Shown here piece by piece: positions 1-6,106 of a stretch of 42,579 bases of DNA; the first letter of the stretch is position 1, and every line of letters starts with the position of its first letter. The stretch spans positions 1 through 42,579 of the forward strand of contig NZ_AWFF01000042.1 of NCBI RefSeq assembly GCF_000682755.1, in the 5' to 3' direction. A model generated the notes under the pieces. It did not search any database. It saw only the letters and a list, made by a program, of their open reading frames with translations, and was not told the origin of the DNA. The stretch is from Hyphomonas beringensis (GTDB lineage Bacteria > Pseudomonadota > Alphaproteobacteria > Caulobacterales > Hyphomonadaceae). The translations under genes were made by a program, and so were the position numbers.

Positions 1-29
1 GGATACCCGGATGGTTGCGGCCAGTCCGG
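1..29 (+). repeat. Truncated copy of a dispersed REP-like repeat
   Basis: These 29 bases are identical to 1998-2026 and, as reverse complement, to part of the copy at the right end of the window. The copy is cut off by the window edge, and similarity to the other copies ends at base 29. The unit can fold into an imperfect hairpin with arms CCGGATGG and CCAGTCCGG (one bulged G) around a TTGCGG loop. Confidence 0.8.
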
Positions 30-56
30 ATATTTGTGCCGTATGATGGAATATAA

Positions 57-72
57 TCACCATATTTGGTGA
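57..72. promoter_or_regulatory. Palindrome TCACCA-N4-TGGTGA, site 1, upstream of the DUF6471 gene
   Basis: The site reads TCACCATATTTGGTGA, with perfect 6-bp arms around a 4-bp centre. The same arms recur at 116-131 and 1465-1480. A repeated palindrome in front of a small HTH-like gene fits an operator. It is also the exact reverse complement of the site at 1465-1480, so it could instead be a module end. The binding protein is unknown. Confidence 0.55.
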
Positions 73-115
73 CTTGAATATGGCCATTTACGAAAAGGCC
101 GTCAAGCGGCATTAT

Positions 116-131
116 TCACCAATAATGGTGA
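116..131. promoter_or_regulatory. Palindrome TCACCA-N4-TGGTGA, site 2, just before the DUF6471 ribosome binding site
   Basis: The site reads TCACCAATAATGGTGA. It has the same arms as sites 1 and 3 but a different centre. It ends 7 bases before the GGAGG of the DUF6471 gene, where a bound repressor would block transcription of that gene. Its centre lies 59 bp from the centre of site 1. Confidence 0.55.
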
Positions 132-147
132 TTTGTTTGGAGGCCCC

Positions 148-429
148 ATGACACTGGTAAAATCAAGCCCGCCACCCAAGGCGCAACCGCGTAAGGACGC
201 CCCAATAAATGCAGAGTACCAGGAGAAGGCAAAGGTCTTGCTTCGCGACATGATTGGCGGGGACTACGCCATGCTCGCTGAAAAGCTGAATGCGATGGGT
301 ATAGAAATAAGCGTGCGGGGGCTGGAGAACAAAATCAGTCGTGGTGGGTTCTCGGCTGCATTTTTGCTCCAGTGTATGGGGGCGCTTGATGTGAGTGATT
401 TCTGCGTTCCGCAAGACGAATCACTTTAG
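148..429 (+). CDS. DUF6471 domain protein, small helix-turn-helix-like
   Basis: This 93-aa protein matches my recollection of the DUF6471 family: an acidic/basic helical stretch (LLRDMIGGDYAMLAEKLNAMG) followed by a conserved NKISRGGFSAAFLLQCMGAL core. The pattern 'YAMLAEKL...VRGLENKISRG' resembles the first helices of an XRE/Cro helix-turn-helix, so DNA binding is plausible but inferred. The ATG at 148 is chosen because GGAGG lies 4 bases upstream; a TTG at 133 in the same frame would include that GGAGG as coding sequence. Two TCACCA/TGGTGA palindromes precede it, which suggests autoregulation. The gene is less GC-rich than the chromosomal core and starts the left accessory region. No function is established for the family to my knowledge. 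Confidence 0.75.
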   Translation: MTLVKSSPPPKAQPRKDAPINAEYQEKAKVLLRDMIGGDYAMLAEKLNAMGIEISVRGLENKISRGGFSAAFLLQCMGALDVSDFCVPQDESL

Positions 430-614
430 GAACAATGGCAGAACACTAAGTCTTCTACGCAGCGCAAAAACCATAGAGCGCTGATTTATTGGGCTAATTT
501 TTCCAATTGCTCTTAACGCCACGGTCATTAAACTGGAACCAAACTAGCCATCTCTAGTTGACGTAGAGAGTTTGCTTGTGTACGACCCCGCGCTTCGATG
601 CTGGTGATGATGTA
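430..614. promoter_or_regulatory. Intergenic promoter region with hairpin TCTCTA-N7-TAGAGA
   Basis: The stretch between the DUF6471 gene and the next gene has no convincing ORF. At 551-569 an inverted repeat with perfect 6-bp arms (TCTCTA, TAGAGA) encloses a TTGACG hexamer at 558-563 that could be a -35 element, with a weak TACGAC 17 bases further. This is a possible regulated promoter for the following gene pair; support is pattern only. Confidence 0.35.
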
Positions 615-830
615 ATGAAATTCCTAATGATGGTCTGTGACTGGATAAATCCGCGCGAGTACGAACGCGCACTTGAAGAGAATACCGCAAAGGTTGTCCG
701 CCGTTTTGCGCGCGGAAACGTGCGCATTCAAAATGGCGCTTATATGTCTCAAGCCGATCTTGATAAGACCCGGGAAAAAGCCGCCAGAGTTCTTATAAGG
801 CTGAACAAGAAACGCCCAGCTAAAGCGTAA
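615..830 (+). CDS. Small basic protein of unknown function (accessory)
   Basis: A 71-aa ORF beginning MKFLMMVCDWINPREYERA. I do not recognise a family. It is highly charged, has a predicted helical C-terminal half rich in Arg and Lys, and ends KKRPAKA. The ATG at 615 is preferred; an in-frame TTG at 576 would add 13 residues, and neither has a strong ribosome binding site. It lies 19 bases before the 204-aa membrane-anchored protein gene on the same strand, so the two are probably cotranscribed. A small basic partner plus a membrane-anchored partner is a layout seen in some defence or toxin-antitoxin modules, but no domain here proves that. Confidence 0.55.
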   Translation: MKFLMMVCDWINPREYERALEENTAKVVRRFARGNVRIQNGAYMSQADLDKTREKAARVLIRLNKKRPAKA

Positions 831-849
831 CGGTATCGAGAGACATTCT

Positions 850-1464
850 ATGGTAGATGGAGCGCCAGCAGGCTTTAGCCGTGCCGAAATTCACACTGCC
901 TGGAACCTAGCCGAAAAGACTATCAAGCAAGCAGAGCAGGTCTCTGCAGAAGTTGTGGTTCCTGCGATTCAGGAACTACGATACGCCGGGCGCCGTTTTG
1001 TGGAGGCGGATGCGCACGAACAAAAAGGGGAGGACGAAGAGGCGAAGCGGCTTCTTAGCGATGCTTATTTTTTCTGCTGCCGCGCCCAGCATGATGCAAT
1101 TGATGCGGCAACAGCCAAAATATCACTAGATCTCGGAACCTGCGTAAATGGCGTGACGCCAGCAGACAAAGTCGCTATATTTCCCGAATACAATGAATTG
1201 CTGGATGCTCTGATCAGTATTGAGGAGCGAGTTGCGCAATCACGCGAAAATCGAGAAGACCGCCAACACATTTATGAGACGTTGGCGAAAACCGATTTTG
1301 AACGCATTATTGAACTCCACAAAAAATTTCGCCGTTGCGAGCCAGAGCTAAGCAAGCTGGCTCGCAAGGCATCTAGGGCGTGGCTTGGCAAGCTAGCGTG
1401 GACGATTGGGGCAGCTATGCTAGGGTTTTTCCTCTACCCTCTCCGCACTCTCGTGTTTGGGTGA
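850..1464 (+). CDS. Helical protein with C-terminal membrane anchor, unknown function
   Basis: A 204-aa protein, almost entirely alpha-helical up to about residue 178, followed by one hydrophobic segment (about 180-202, LAWTIGAAMLGFFLYPLRTLVF) ending at the C-terminus. That is a tail-anchor topology with the bulk in the cytoplasm. The region 45-90 (RRFVEADAHEQKG, then LLSDAYFFCCRAQHDAIDA) resembles helical HEPN-like or tetratricopeptide-type packing, but I cannot assign a family. The start at ATG 850 is supported by the short gap to the upstream gene and a weak GAGAGA. Base composition is lower in GC than the core genes. The palindrome at 1465-1480 begins right after the stop codon. The function is unknown; membrane-associated defence or stress roles are speculation. 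Confidence 0.6.
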   Translation: MVDGAPAGFSRAEIHTAWNLAEKTIKQAEQVSAEVVVPAIQELRYAGRRFVEADAHEQKGEDEEAKRLLSDAYFFCCRAQHDAIDAATAKISLDLGTCVNGVTPADKVAIFPEYNELLDALISIEERVAQSRENREDRQHIYETLAKTDFERIIELHKKFRRCEPELSKLARKASRAWLGKLAWTIGAAMLGFFLYPLRTLVFG

Positions 1465-1480
1465 TCACCAAATATGGTGA
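1465..1480. promoter_or_regulatory. Palindrome TCACCA-N4-TGGTGA, site 3, directly after the accessory genes
   Basis: The site reads TCACCAAATATGGTGA, the exact reverse complement of all 16 bases of site 1 (57-72). A short ATGGA lies at the same distance outside both copies, at 47-51 and, as reverse complement, at 1487-1491. It could be a third operator or the right end of the 1.4-kb module. Confidence 0.55.
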
Positions 1481-2139
1481 GACTGCTCCATAATGCCGCG
1501 GTACAGCTCCCCCCTCTCCCCCGCCAATGCCTGCGCAGGCAGATGAGAGGGCACTGTCCCCAAACCCTCCGCCCCCCCAATCCGTCTGATACCGCCCCAA
1601 GCCATACTTCAGGTCTGCTCACACGGGGGCCGGATCAGGTACCGTTCTGGTCGTGGGGGCAGGGTCAGGATGGTGTTGGGGGGAGAGACGGTCTCGCCAG
1701 TGCCTAGGCAGGTCAGGCCAGGGTGAGCCGGTGAAAGCCGGTTGGGCATTTCCACCTCGTCGGGCGTACGGGGGCTTGCCCTCCAGATGGATGTCATGGG
1801 TAAAAAGCCCGGATGCTCCGTTTGCTGTATGCTCGCTCAGAAGACCCGGGACCTTGGGGTATGTTGAGCATATCTCGCCAAAACTCCTGACCGGCGCGGC
1901 GGGCGGTAACGCTCCACTCCGTAGCCTTTATTTACTTCAGGCGGAGCGCCACGGCGCCCGCCGCGCACGGCTCTTCGAGCGAAGAGCGGAAGTATCGGGA
2001 TACCCGGATGGTTGCGGCCAGTCCGGCTTTAGGTGCAGGAACCCCTCACCGCCGGCCCCCAAAGGCGGTGGGAGGTGAGGAGCAGAAACACTCAAATTAC
2101 ATTAATTTGTAGCTTTAAAGACATTTAGAAGACGGGCAT
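1481..2139. other. Non-coding, hairpin-rich stretch with no convincing gene
   Basis: No ORF here has a credible start, composition or family. The DNA contains a nested hairpin at 1512-1551 (arms CCCTCTC and GAGAGGG, inner perfect palindrome TGCCTGCGCAGGCA at 1528-1541), then G/C-skewed sequence, then the dispersed repeat at 1954-2036. A further hairpin lies at about 2043-2079 (CCTCACCGCC pairing with GGCGGT and GGTGAGG). It reads as accumulated extragenic repeats. Confidence 0.6.
1954..2036 (+). repeat. Dispersed repeat, full left copy
   Basis: The copy has two conserved blocks: 22 bases at 1954-1975 and 49 bases at 1988-2036. Both are present as exact reverse complement at 42497-42579. Between them lies a 12-base variable part; here it completes a perfect hairpin, GCTCTTCG at 1970-1977 and CGAAGAGC at 1980-1987, which the other copy lacks. 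The second block contains the imperfect CCGGATGG/CCAGTCCGG hairpin. This is typical of a REP-like extragenic element. Confidence 0.85.
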
Positions 2140-2862
2140 ATGATGCCGATGCTTATTCGCCTTTTTCTATGTCTCACCACCGCCTGTAGCGTTTGTTTCG
2201 GAATGGCAAATGCCCAGCTGACCAGTGGAATTTCTGGACCCGTGGTCAATGAAGGCAAACGCGCCATCGGATACCGCGCGGCCTATGATCCCGATGCAAA
2301 TGGCCTCGCCCAGCGGGTTCATTACGACCATGCCCTGAATGGCAAGCTTCTTTTGCGCGGCGTCGCGCAGGCCCGCAAGACCAGCGACTCGGATGTCGAC
2401 TTTGATTACTTCCAGGCCGAACTGCGCTGGCAGCTGACCCCGGATTCAGCCGACTGGCAGCAAGGCCTACGCTTTGACGTGCGCATTCGGGATGATGATC
2501 GCCCCGGCCTGCTCGGTGTTCACTGGATGCACCAGGTTCAGCTGACAGACACGGTCCGCGCCCGCTTTGCCGCCATTGTCAGCGGCGATGTTGGAAATGA
2601 TGCCCGCGATGGGGTCTTCCTGCAAACTCGCGGCGATCTCAGCTGGCGTCTGTCAGGCGGTGTCGATTTTGGCGGCGAGCTATACAATTCCTATGGCGCC
2701 GCAGATGATATCCTGCCCCTGGACAGCCAGAGCCATCTCGCCGGTCCATTCGTTTCCGTGCCCATTACCGACACGCTGAAGCTGCGCACAAGCGCATTGC
2801 TGGGGCTGACGGAAGCCTCCCCGGATGTCACATTCCGCCTGTTCCTGACACAAGATTTCTAA
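2140..2862 (+). CDS. Secreted, probable outer-membrane beta-barrel protein
   Basis: A 240-aa protein with a Sec signal peptide at residues 1-25 (hydrophobic LIRLFLCLTTACSVCFGMANA, cleavage after ANA). The mature part alternates polar and aromatic/hydrophobic residues in strand-like runs (KLLLRGVAQARK, FQAELRWQL, GLRFDVRIR, RARFAAIVSG, LSWRLSGGVDFGGELY, KLRTSALLGL), and the protein ends with a C-terminal Phe (FRLFLTQDF), the usual signature for BamA-dependent outer-membrane insertion. About 8-10 strands are possible. The specific substrate or role is not recognisable. It stands alone on the plus strand after the repeat region. Confidence 0.7.
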   Translation: MMPMLIRLFLCLTTACSVCFGMANAQLTSGISGPVVNEGKRAIGYRAAYDPDANGLAQRVHYDHALNGKLLLRGVAQARKTSDSDVDFDYFQAELRWQLTPDSADWQQGLRFDVRIRDDDRPGLLGVHWMHQVQLTDTVRARFAAIVSGDVGNDARDGVFLQTRGDLSWRLSGGVDFGGELYNSYGAADDILPLDSQSHLAGPFVSVPITDTLKLRTSALLGLTEASPDVTFRLFLTQDF

Positions 2863-2942
2863 GGCGTCACAAGCCCCTCGCCTCTTGCGCGGCATTACGG
2901 TAAACCTGATGTTAAGCGAGAAGAAGGACGGGTAAGTCCGCG

Positions 2943-3521
2943 ATGGAACGGGACACTAAAATTGCCCTCGCAGGGGCAGCCATCGCCAAACGCGAACGGA
3001 AGCGGCAAGAACGTGCCGCATCTGGTGGCAGAACCGAGAAGGGGAATCTCATGCGCATGTTGTTCGGTATCTTCCCGCTACTGGTCATACCGGTAGCACT
3101 CTACAATCTCTTGGCCCTGGGCTTTGGGGGCTCAGTCGAGACCGTCAACGAACTGGGCGAGTTTACGCGATTGGAAACCGCGCCGATCCTGGAATTGCTG
3201 AACGGGAAATTCGTGGGGCTACCGATGATTTCCGGGGTCGACTGGATCCTCACCAAGGGCGACGCAATCCTGTTGCTTGCAGTGGTCTTCCTGTTTCTGG
3301 AAATCCTGAAATCCACCTCGACCGGCACGTCTACCATCATGAATCACGCGGTTTCGATGATCCTGTTCATCGTCTGCCTGATCGAGTTTCTGTTGTTGCC
3401 GAACTTTGCGACGTCCACCTTCTTCATCCTGATGTCGATGACCTTGCTGGATGTGCTGGCAGGCGTTGTCGTCACGATCGTGTCGGCGCGCCGTGACTTT
3501 GGGGTCGCGGGAGACATTTAG
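2943..3521 (+). CDS. Inner-membrane protein of unknown function
   Basis: A 192-aa protein with about four hydrophobic segments (roughly residues 40-62, 104-122, 132-152 and 155-178) and a basic cytoplasmic N-terminus rich in Arg and Lys (AKRERKRQER). No family is recognised. Two starts are possible: ATG 2943, preceded by AAGGA at a long spacing, and ATG 3051, preceded by AAGGGGAA at good spacing. The later start would remove the basic tail. A strong palindromic terminator follows at 3547-3572, shared with phaR on the opposite strand. Confidence 0.65.
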   Translation: MERDTKIALAGAAIAKRERKRQERAASGGRTEKGNLMRMLFGIFPLLVIPVALYNLLALGFGGSVETVNELGEFTRLETAPILELLNGKFVGLPMISGVDWILTKGDAILLLAVVFLFLEILKSTSTGTSTIMNHAVSMILFIVCLIEFLLLPNFATSTFFILMSMTLLDVLAGVVVTIVSARRDFGVAGDI

Positions 3522-3546
3522 GTCTCACACCGCCAATAGATGTGCG

Positions 3547-3572
3547 AAAGGCCTGCCGCGCGGCAGGCCTTT
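3547..3572. terminator. Bidirectional intrinsic terminator between the membrane protein gene and phaR
   Basis: A perfect 26-base palindrome with arms AAAGGCCTGCCGC and its complement; the outer A and T residues provide a short U-tract for both strands. It sits between two convergent stop codons. Confidence 0.85.
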
Positions 3573-3585
3573 TGAGGTTTCAGGA

Positions 3586-4164
3586 TCAGTCCTTGCTGTA
3601 CAGATCTGCCAGCTGTTTCTGAATGGCCACCATCTGGGCCTGCATATTGGCCAGCGCCTCTGCCTGGTATTCCATCATCGGGTTCATGGAGGTGCGCTCA
3701 TCCTTCTGCTGAAAGGTGGAGGCAGACAGGGTCGGCATGAACATCTTCATGGCCTGTTCGAACATCGCCATATTGCGCTTGGCCTGCTGTTCAAAAACAT
3801 GCATCGGATTGGCCGCCTTGCGCCATTCCTTCTGGGAATCCGCAAAGCTGTTCATCGACATTTCCAGGAAGGACGGCAGAAACGTCTGCGCGCCGCCGCC
3901 ATAAAAGCCGATCAGCTGGCGCAGGAAATTCAGCGGCAGAGCCCCTTCGCCCTTGGTCTCATGCTCGAAAATGATCTGGGTCAGTACCTGGCGGGTCAAG
4001 TCTTCGCCAGATTTCGCGTCGCGAACCTCAAAGTCGCGACCCTCGCTTACAAGGTCCGACAAGTGGTCGAGCGTTACATAAGAAGATGTCGACGTGTCGT
4101 AGAGACGTCTATTCGCATATTTCTTGATGATGATGACATCATCAGATCCGTTACCCTTGGCCAT
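3586..4164 (-). CDS. phaR: Polyhydroxyalkanoate synthesis repressor PhaR
   Basis: A 192-aa PhaR-family regulator. The N-terminal PHB/PHA accumulation DNA-binding domain is clear at about residues 10-70 (IIIKKYANRRLYDTSTSSYVTLDHLSDLV, EVRDAKSGEDLTRQVLTQII). A PHB_acc helical region follows (LLRQLIGFYGGGAQ-like segment near 95-115). The C-terminal third is a Met/Gln-rich helix that can contact PHA granules. Known PhaR proteins repress phasin and their own gene, and leave DNA when they bind nascent polymer. Here phaR is divergent from phaB, with nested TGC/GCA inverted repeats in the 150-base gap that fit autoregulation. No synthase (phaC) or thiolase (phaA) gene is in the window. Confidence 0.95.
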   Translation of the reverse strand: MAKGNGSDDVIIIKKYANRRLYDTSTSSYVTLDHLSDLVSEGRDFEVRDAKSGEDLTRQVLTQIIFEHETKGEGALPLNFLRQLIGFYGGGAQTFLPSFLEMSMNSFADSQKEWRKAANPMHVFEQQAKRNMAMFEQAMKMFMPTLSASTFQQKDERTSMNPMMEYQAEALANMQAQMVAIQKQLADLYSKD

Positions 4165-4201
4165 ATCCTACCCTCTGCTCTCGCTACAGGAGAAGCAATA
4201 T

Positions 4202-4229
4202 TTGTGCTATGCAACATAATCTTGCACAA
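4202..4229. promoter_or_regulatory. Nested inverted repeats between phaR and phaB, probable PhaR operator
   Basis: Outer arms TTGTGC (4202-4207) and GCACAA (4224-4229) enclose inner arms TGCAA (4210-4214) and TTGCA (4222-4226). PhaR sites described in other alphaproteobacteria are rich in TGC/GCA. The position, 38 bases upstream of the phaR start codon, fits autorepression. Confidence 0.5.
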
Positions 4230-4314
4230 TTTCGGCCTTCGACCAATGCGCTATTGCTAATAACGCATCAGAACGGCTAGCCTTTTTCCTGCACACATAG
4301 CGGGAGGAGACGCA

Positions 4315-5040
4315 ATGACTAGAACAGTTCTGGTCACTGGTGGCACGCGCGGCATTGGCCGGGCGATCAGTGAGATGATGAAAAACAAAGGCTATCAAGT
4401 TGCCGCAAACTATGCCGGCAATCAGGAGGCCGCCGAGGCCTGTGCCAAGGAACTTGGCATAAAATGCTACAAGTTTGATGTCGCAGACTATGATGCCGTA
4501 ACAGAGGGACTGGCCGCCATCGAGAAGGATCTCGGTCCGGTGGATATCCTGATCAACAATGCTGGCGTTACGCGGGATGCGCCTTTCCACAAGATGAGCC
4601 GGGAACAGTGGCAGCAGGTGATCGATATCGACCTTACCTCAGCCTTCAACTGTACCCGTCAGGTATGGGAAGGCATGCGCGAGCGCGGCTTTGGACGCGT
4701 TATCAACATCTCGTCCATCAATGGGCAGAAAGGCCAATTCGGACAGGCAAATTACTCCGCCGCCAAGGCTGGCCTGATCGGCATGACCAAGGCCCTCGCC
4801 CAGGAAGGCGCAAAGAAAGGCATCACCGTGAATGTGGTCGCCCCCGGCTATATCGATACGGAAATGGTGCAGGCTGTGCCGGAAAAGGTTCTGGAAGGCA
4901 TCATCGCGTCGATCCCTGTCGGCCGCCTAGGCAAAGCCGAAGAGATCGCTTCGATGTGCGCCTATCTCGCCAGCGATGAAGCTGCCTTCATCACCGGCGC
5001 AACAATGACCGTGAATGGCGCGCAATATATTGCGGGCTAG
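4315..5040 (+). CDS. phaB: Acetoacetyl-CoA reductase PhaB
   Basis: A 241-aa short-chain dehydrogenase that reduces acetoacetyl-CoA to (R)-3-hydroxybutyryl-CoA with NADPH, the monomer-forming step for polyhydroxybutyrate. The cofactor motif TGGTRGIG is at residues 8-15, NNAG follows at about 81-84, and the catalytic Ser and Tyr-x-x-x-Lys are seen in INISSINGQKGQFGQANYS...K (about 135-157). The length and the closing VNGAQYIAG match the PhaB family. The ATG has an excellent ribosome binding site (GGAGGAG, 6 bases upstream). Its stop codon shares the bases CTAG with that of the convergent oxidoreductase gene. Confidence 0.93.
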   Translation: MTRTVLVTGGTRGIGRAISEMMKNKGYQVAANYAGNQEAAEACAKELGIKCYKFDVADYDAVTEGLAAIEKDLGPVDILINNAGVTRDAPFHKMSREQWQQVIDIDLTSAFNCTRQVWEGMRERGFGRVINISSINGQKGQFGQANYSAAKAGLIGMTKALAQEGAKKGITVNVVAPGYIDTEMVQAVPEKVLEGIIASIPVGRLGKAEEIASMCAYLASDEAAFITGATMTVNGAQYIAG

Positions 5041-6041
5041 ACACTCAGGATGATCTTGCCGAAATGCTGCTGGCTGGCCTGATGGGCAAAGGCAGCAGCA
5101 ATTTCGTCAAGCGAGAACGTCTTGTCCATGACGGGCTGGATGTCATTGGCTTCGATCGCGGCGATCATGTCTTCCTGATGGCGCCGCGATCCGACCGTAA
5201 TTCCGGACAGCGTGATGTTCATTGAGAACAGGGCCGCCGTCGGAACCTCACCTGATACGCCGGTCAGAACACCAATCAGCGAAATATGCCCGGCTGGGCG
5301 GCAAGCGGCGATCGACTGAGCGAGCGTTTCAGGGCCGCCAATCTCGACGACCTCGTCCACGCCGCGTCCGCCAGTCAGCGCTTTGGCCTTTTTGCCCCAT
5401 TCGGGCGTTTCCTTGTAATTGATGACATGATCCGCGCCGAGCGCCTTCAGGCGTTCCAGCTTCTCATTTGACGAAGATGTTGAAATTACGCGGCAGCCAG
5501 CGGCCTTCGCAAACTGAAGCGCAAAGATAGAGACCCCGCCTGTCCCCTGGGTCAGCACCCAGTCGCCAGGTTTGACTTTCGCCTCGACCATGACCGCCCG
5601 CCAGGCGGTCAGCGCAGCGCAGGGCAAGGTTGCAGCTTGCTCATAGGAGTAGCCTTCCGGCATGCGCGTGAACGCCGTCTCTGCGGCAGCAACATATTCG
5701 GCGGCATAGCCATCGGCCCCATCGCCCGGCACAGCGCCAAAGCCCGCCGCTTCAATCTCACCGGATTGCCAGTTCGGGAAGAACAAGGACACAACCTTGT
5801 CCCCCTCCTTGAAGCGCGTGACCCCTTCGCCAACAGCGACAACGTCGCCGGCACCGTCCGACATCGGAATACGCCCGTCATCGGTGGGAATCCCCCCCAT
5901 CACGACGACAAAATCATGATAGTTCAGACTGCTCGCCTTGATGCGAACGAGGATTTCTCCCGGTCCTGGCGTGGGTTTTTCCCGTTCTTCAATGACGAGA
6001 TTGCCCGGACCCCCGGGCTTTTTGACGGCTGCAACTTTCAT
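5037..6041 (-). CDS. MDR-family NAD(P)-dependent oxidoreductase (zinc-independent, quinone-reductase-like)
   Basis: A 334-aa medium-chain dehydrogenase/reductase. The GroES-like N-terminal domain (about 25-110, GEILVRIKASSLNYHDF, VAVGEGVTRFKEGDKV) lacks the catalytic zinc cysteine of alcohol dehydrogenases and has the NYHD signature of the zinc-free quinone oxidoreductase/enoyl reductase branch. The Rossmann nucleotide-binding motif is TQGTGGVSIFALQFAK (about 163-178). The start has a strong AGGAGGAAG. It is the last gene of a minus-strand run after the acyl-CoA ligase, so a role in fatty acyl or aldehyde metabolism is likely; the exact substrate cannot be read from sequence. Confidence 0.85.
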   Translation of the reverse strand: MKVAAVKKPGGPGNLVIEEREKPTPGPGEILVRIKASSLNYHDFVVVMGGIPTDDGRIPMSDGAGDVVAVGEGVTRFKEGDKVVSLFFPNWQSGEIEAAGFGAVPGDGADGYAAEYVAAAETAFTRMPEGYSYEQAATLPCAALTAWRAVMVEAKVKPGDWVLTQGTGGVSIFALQFAKAAGCRVISTSSSNEKLERLKALGADHVINYKETPEWGKKAKALTGGRGVDEVVEIGGPETLAQSIAACRPAGHISLIGVLTGVSGEVPTAALFSMNITLSGITVGSRRHQEDMIAAIEANDIQPVMDKTFSLDEIAAAFAHQASQQHFGKIILSV

Positions 6042-6106
6042 CTCTTCCTCCTGATTTTTCCCTAAGGGAGGTATCCCGTCCCTACGGAAGTCAAGCGGAA
6101 GAGAGG

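Noticed and set aside
1653..2078. 141-aa ORF overlapping the dispersed repeat
   Set aside because: It reads through the repeat and hairpins, has no credible start and an Arg/Pro-rich random-like sequence.
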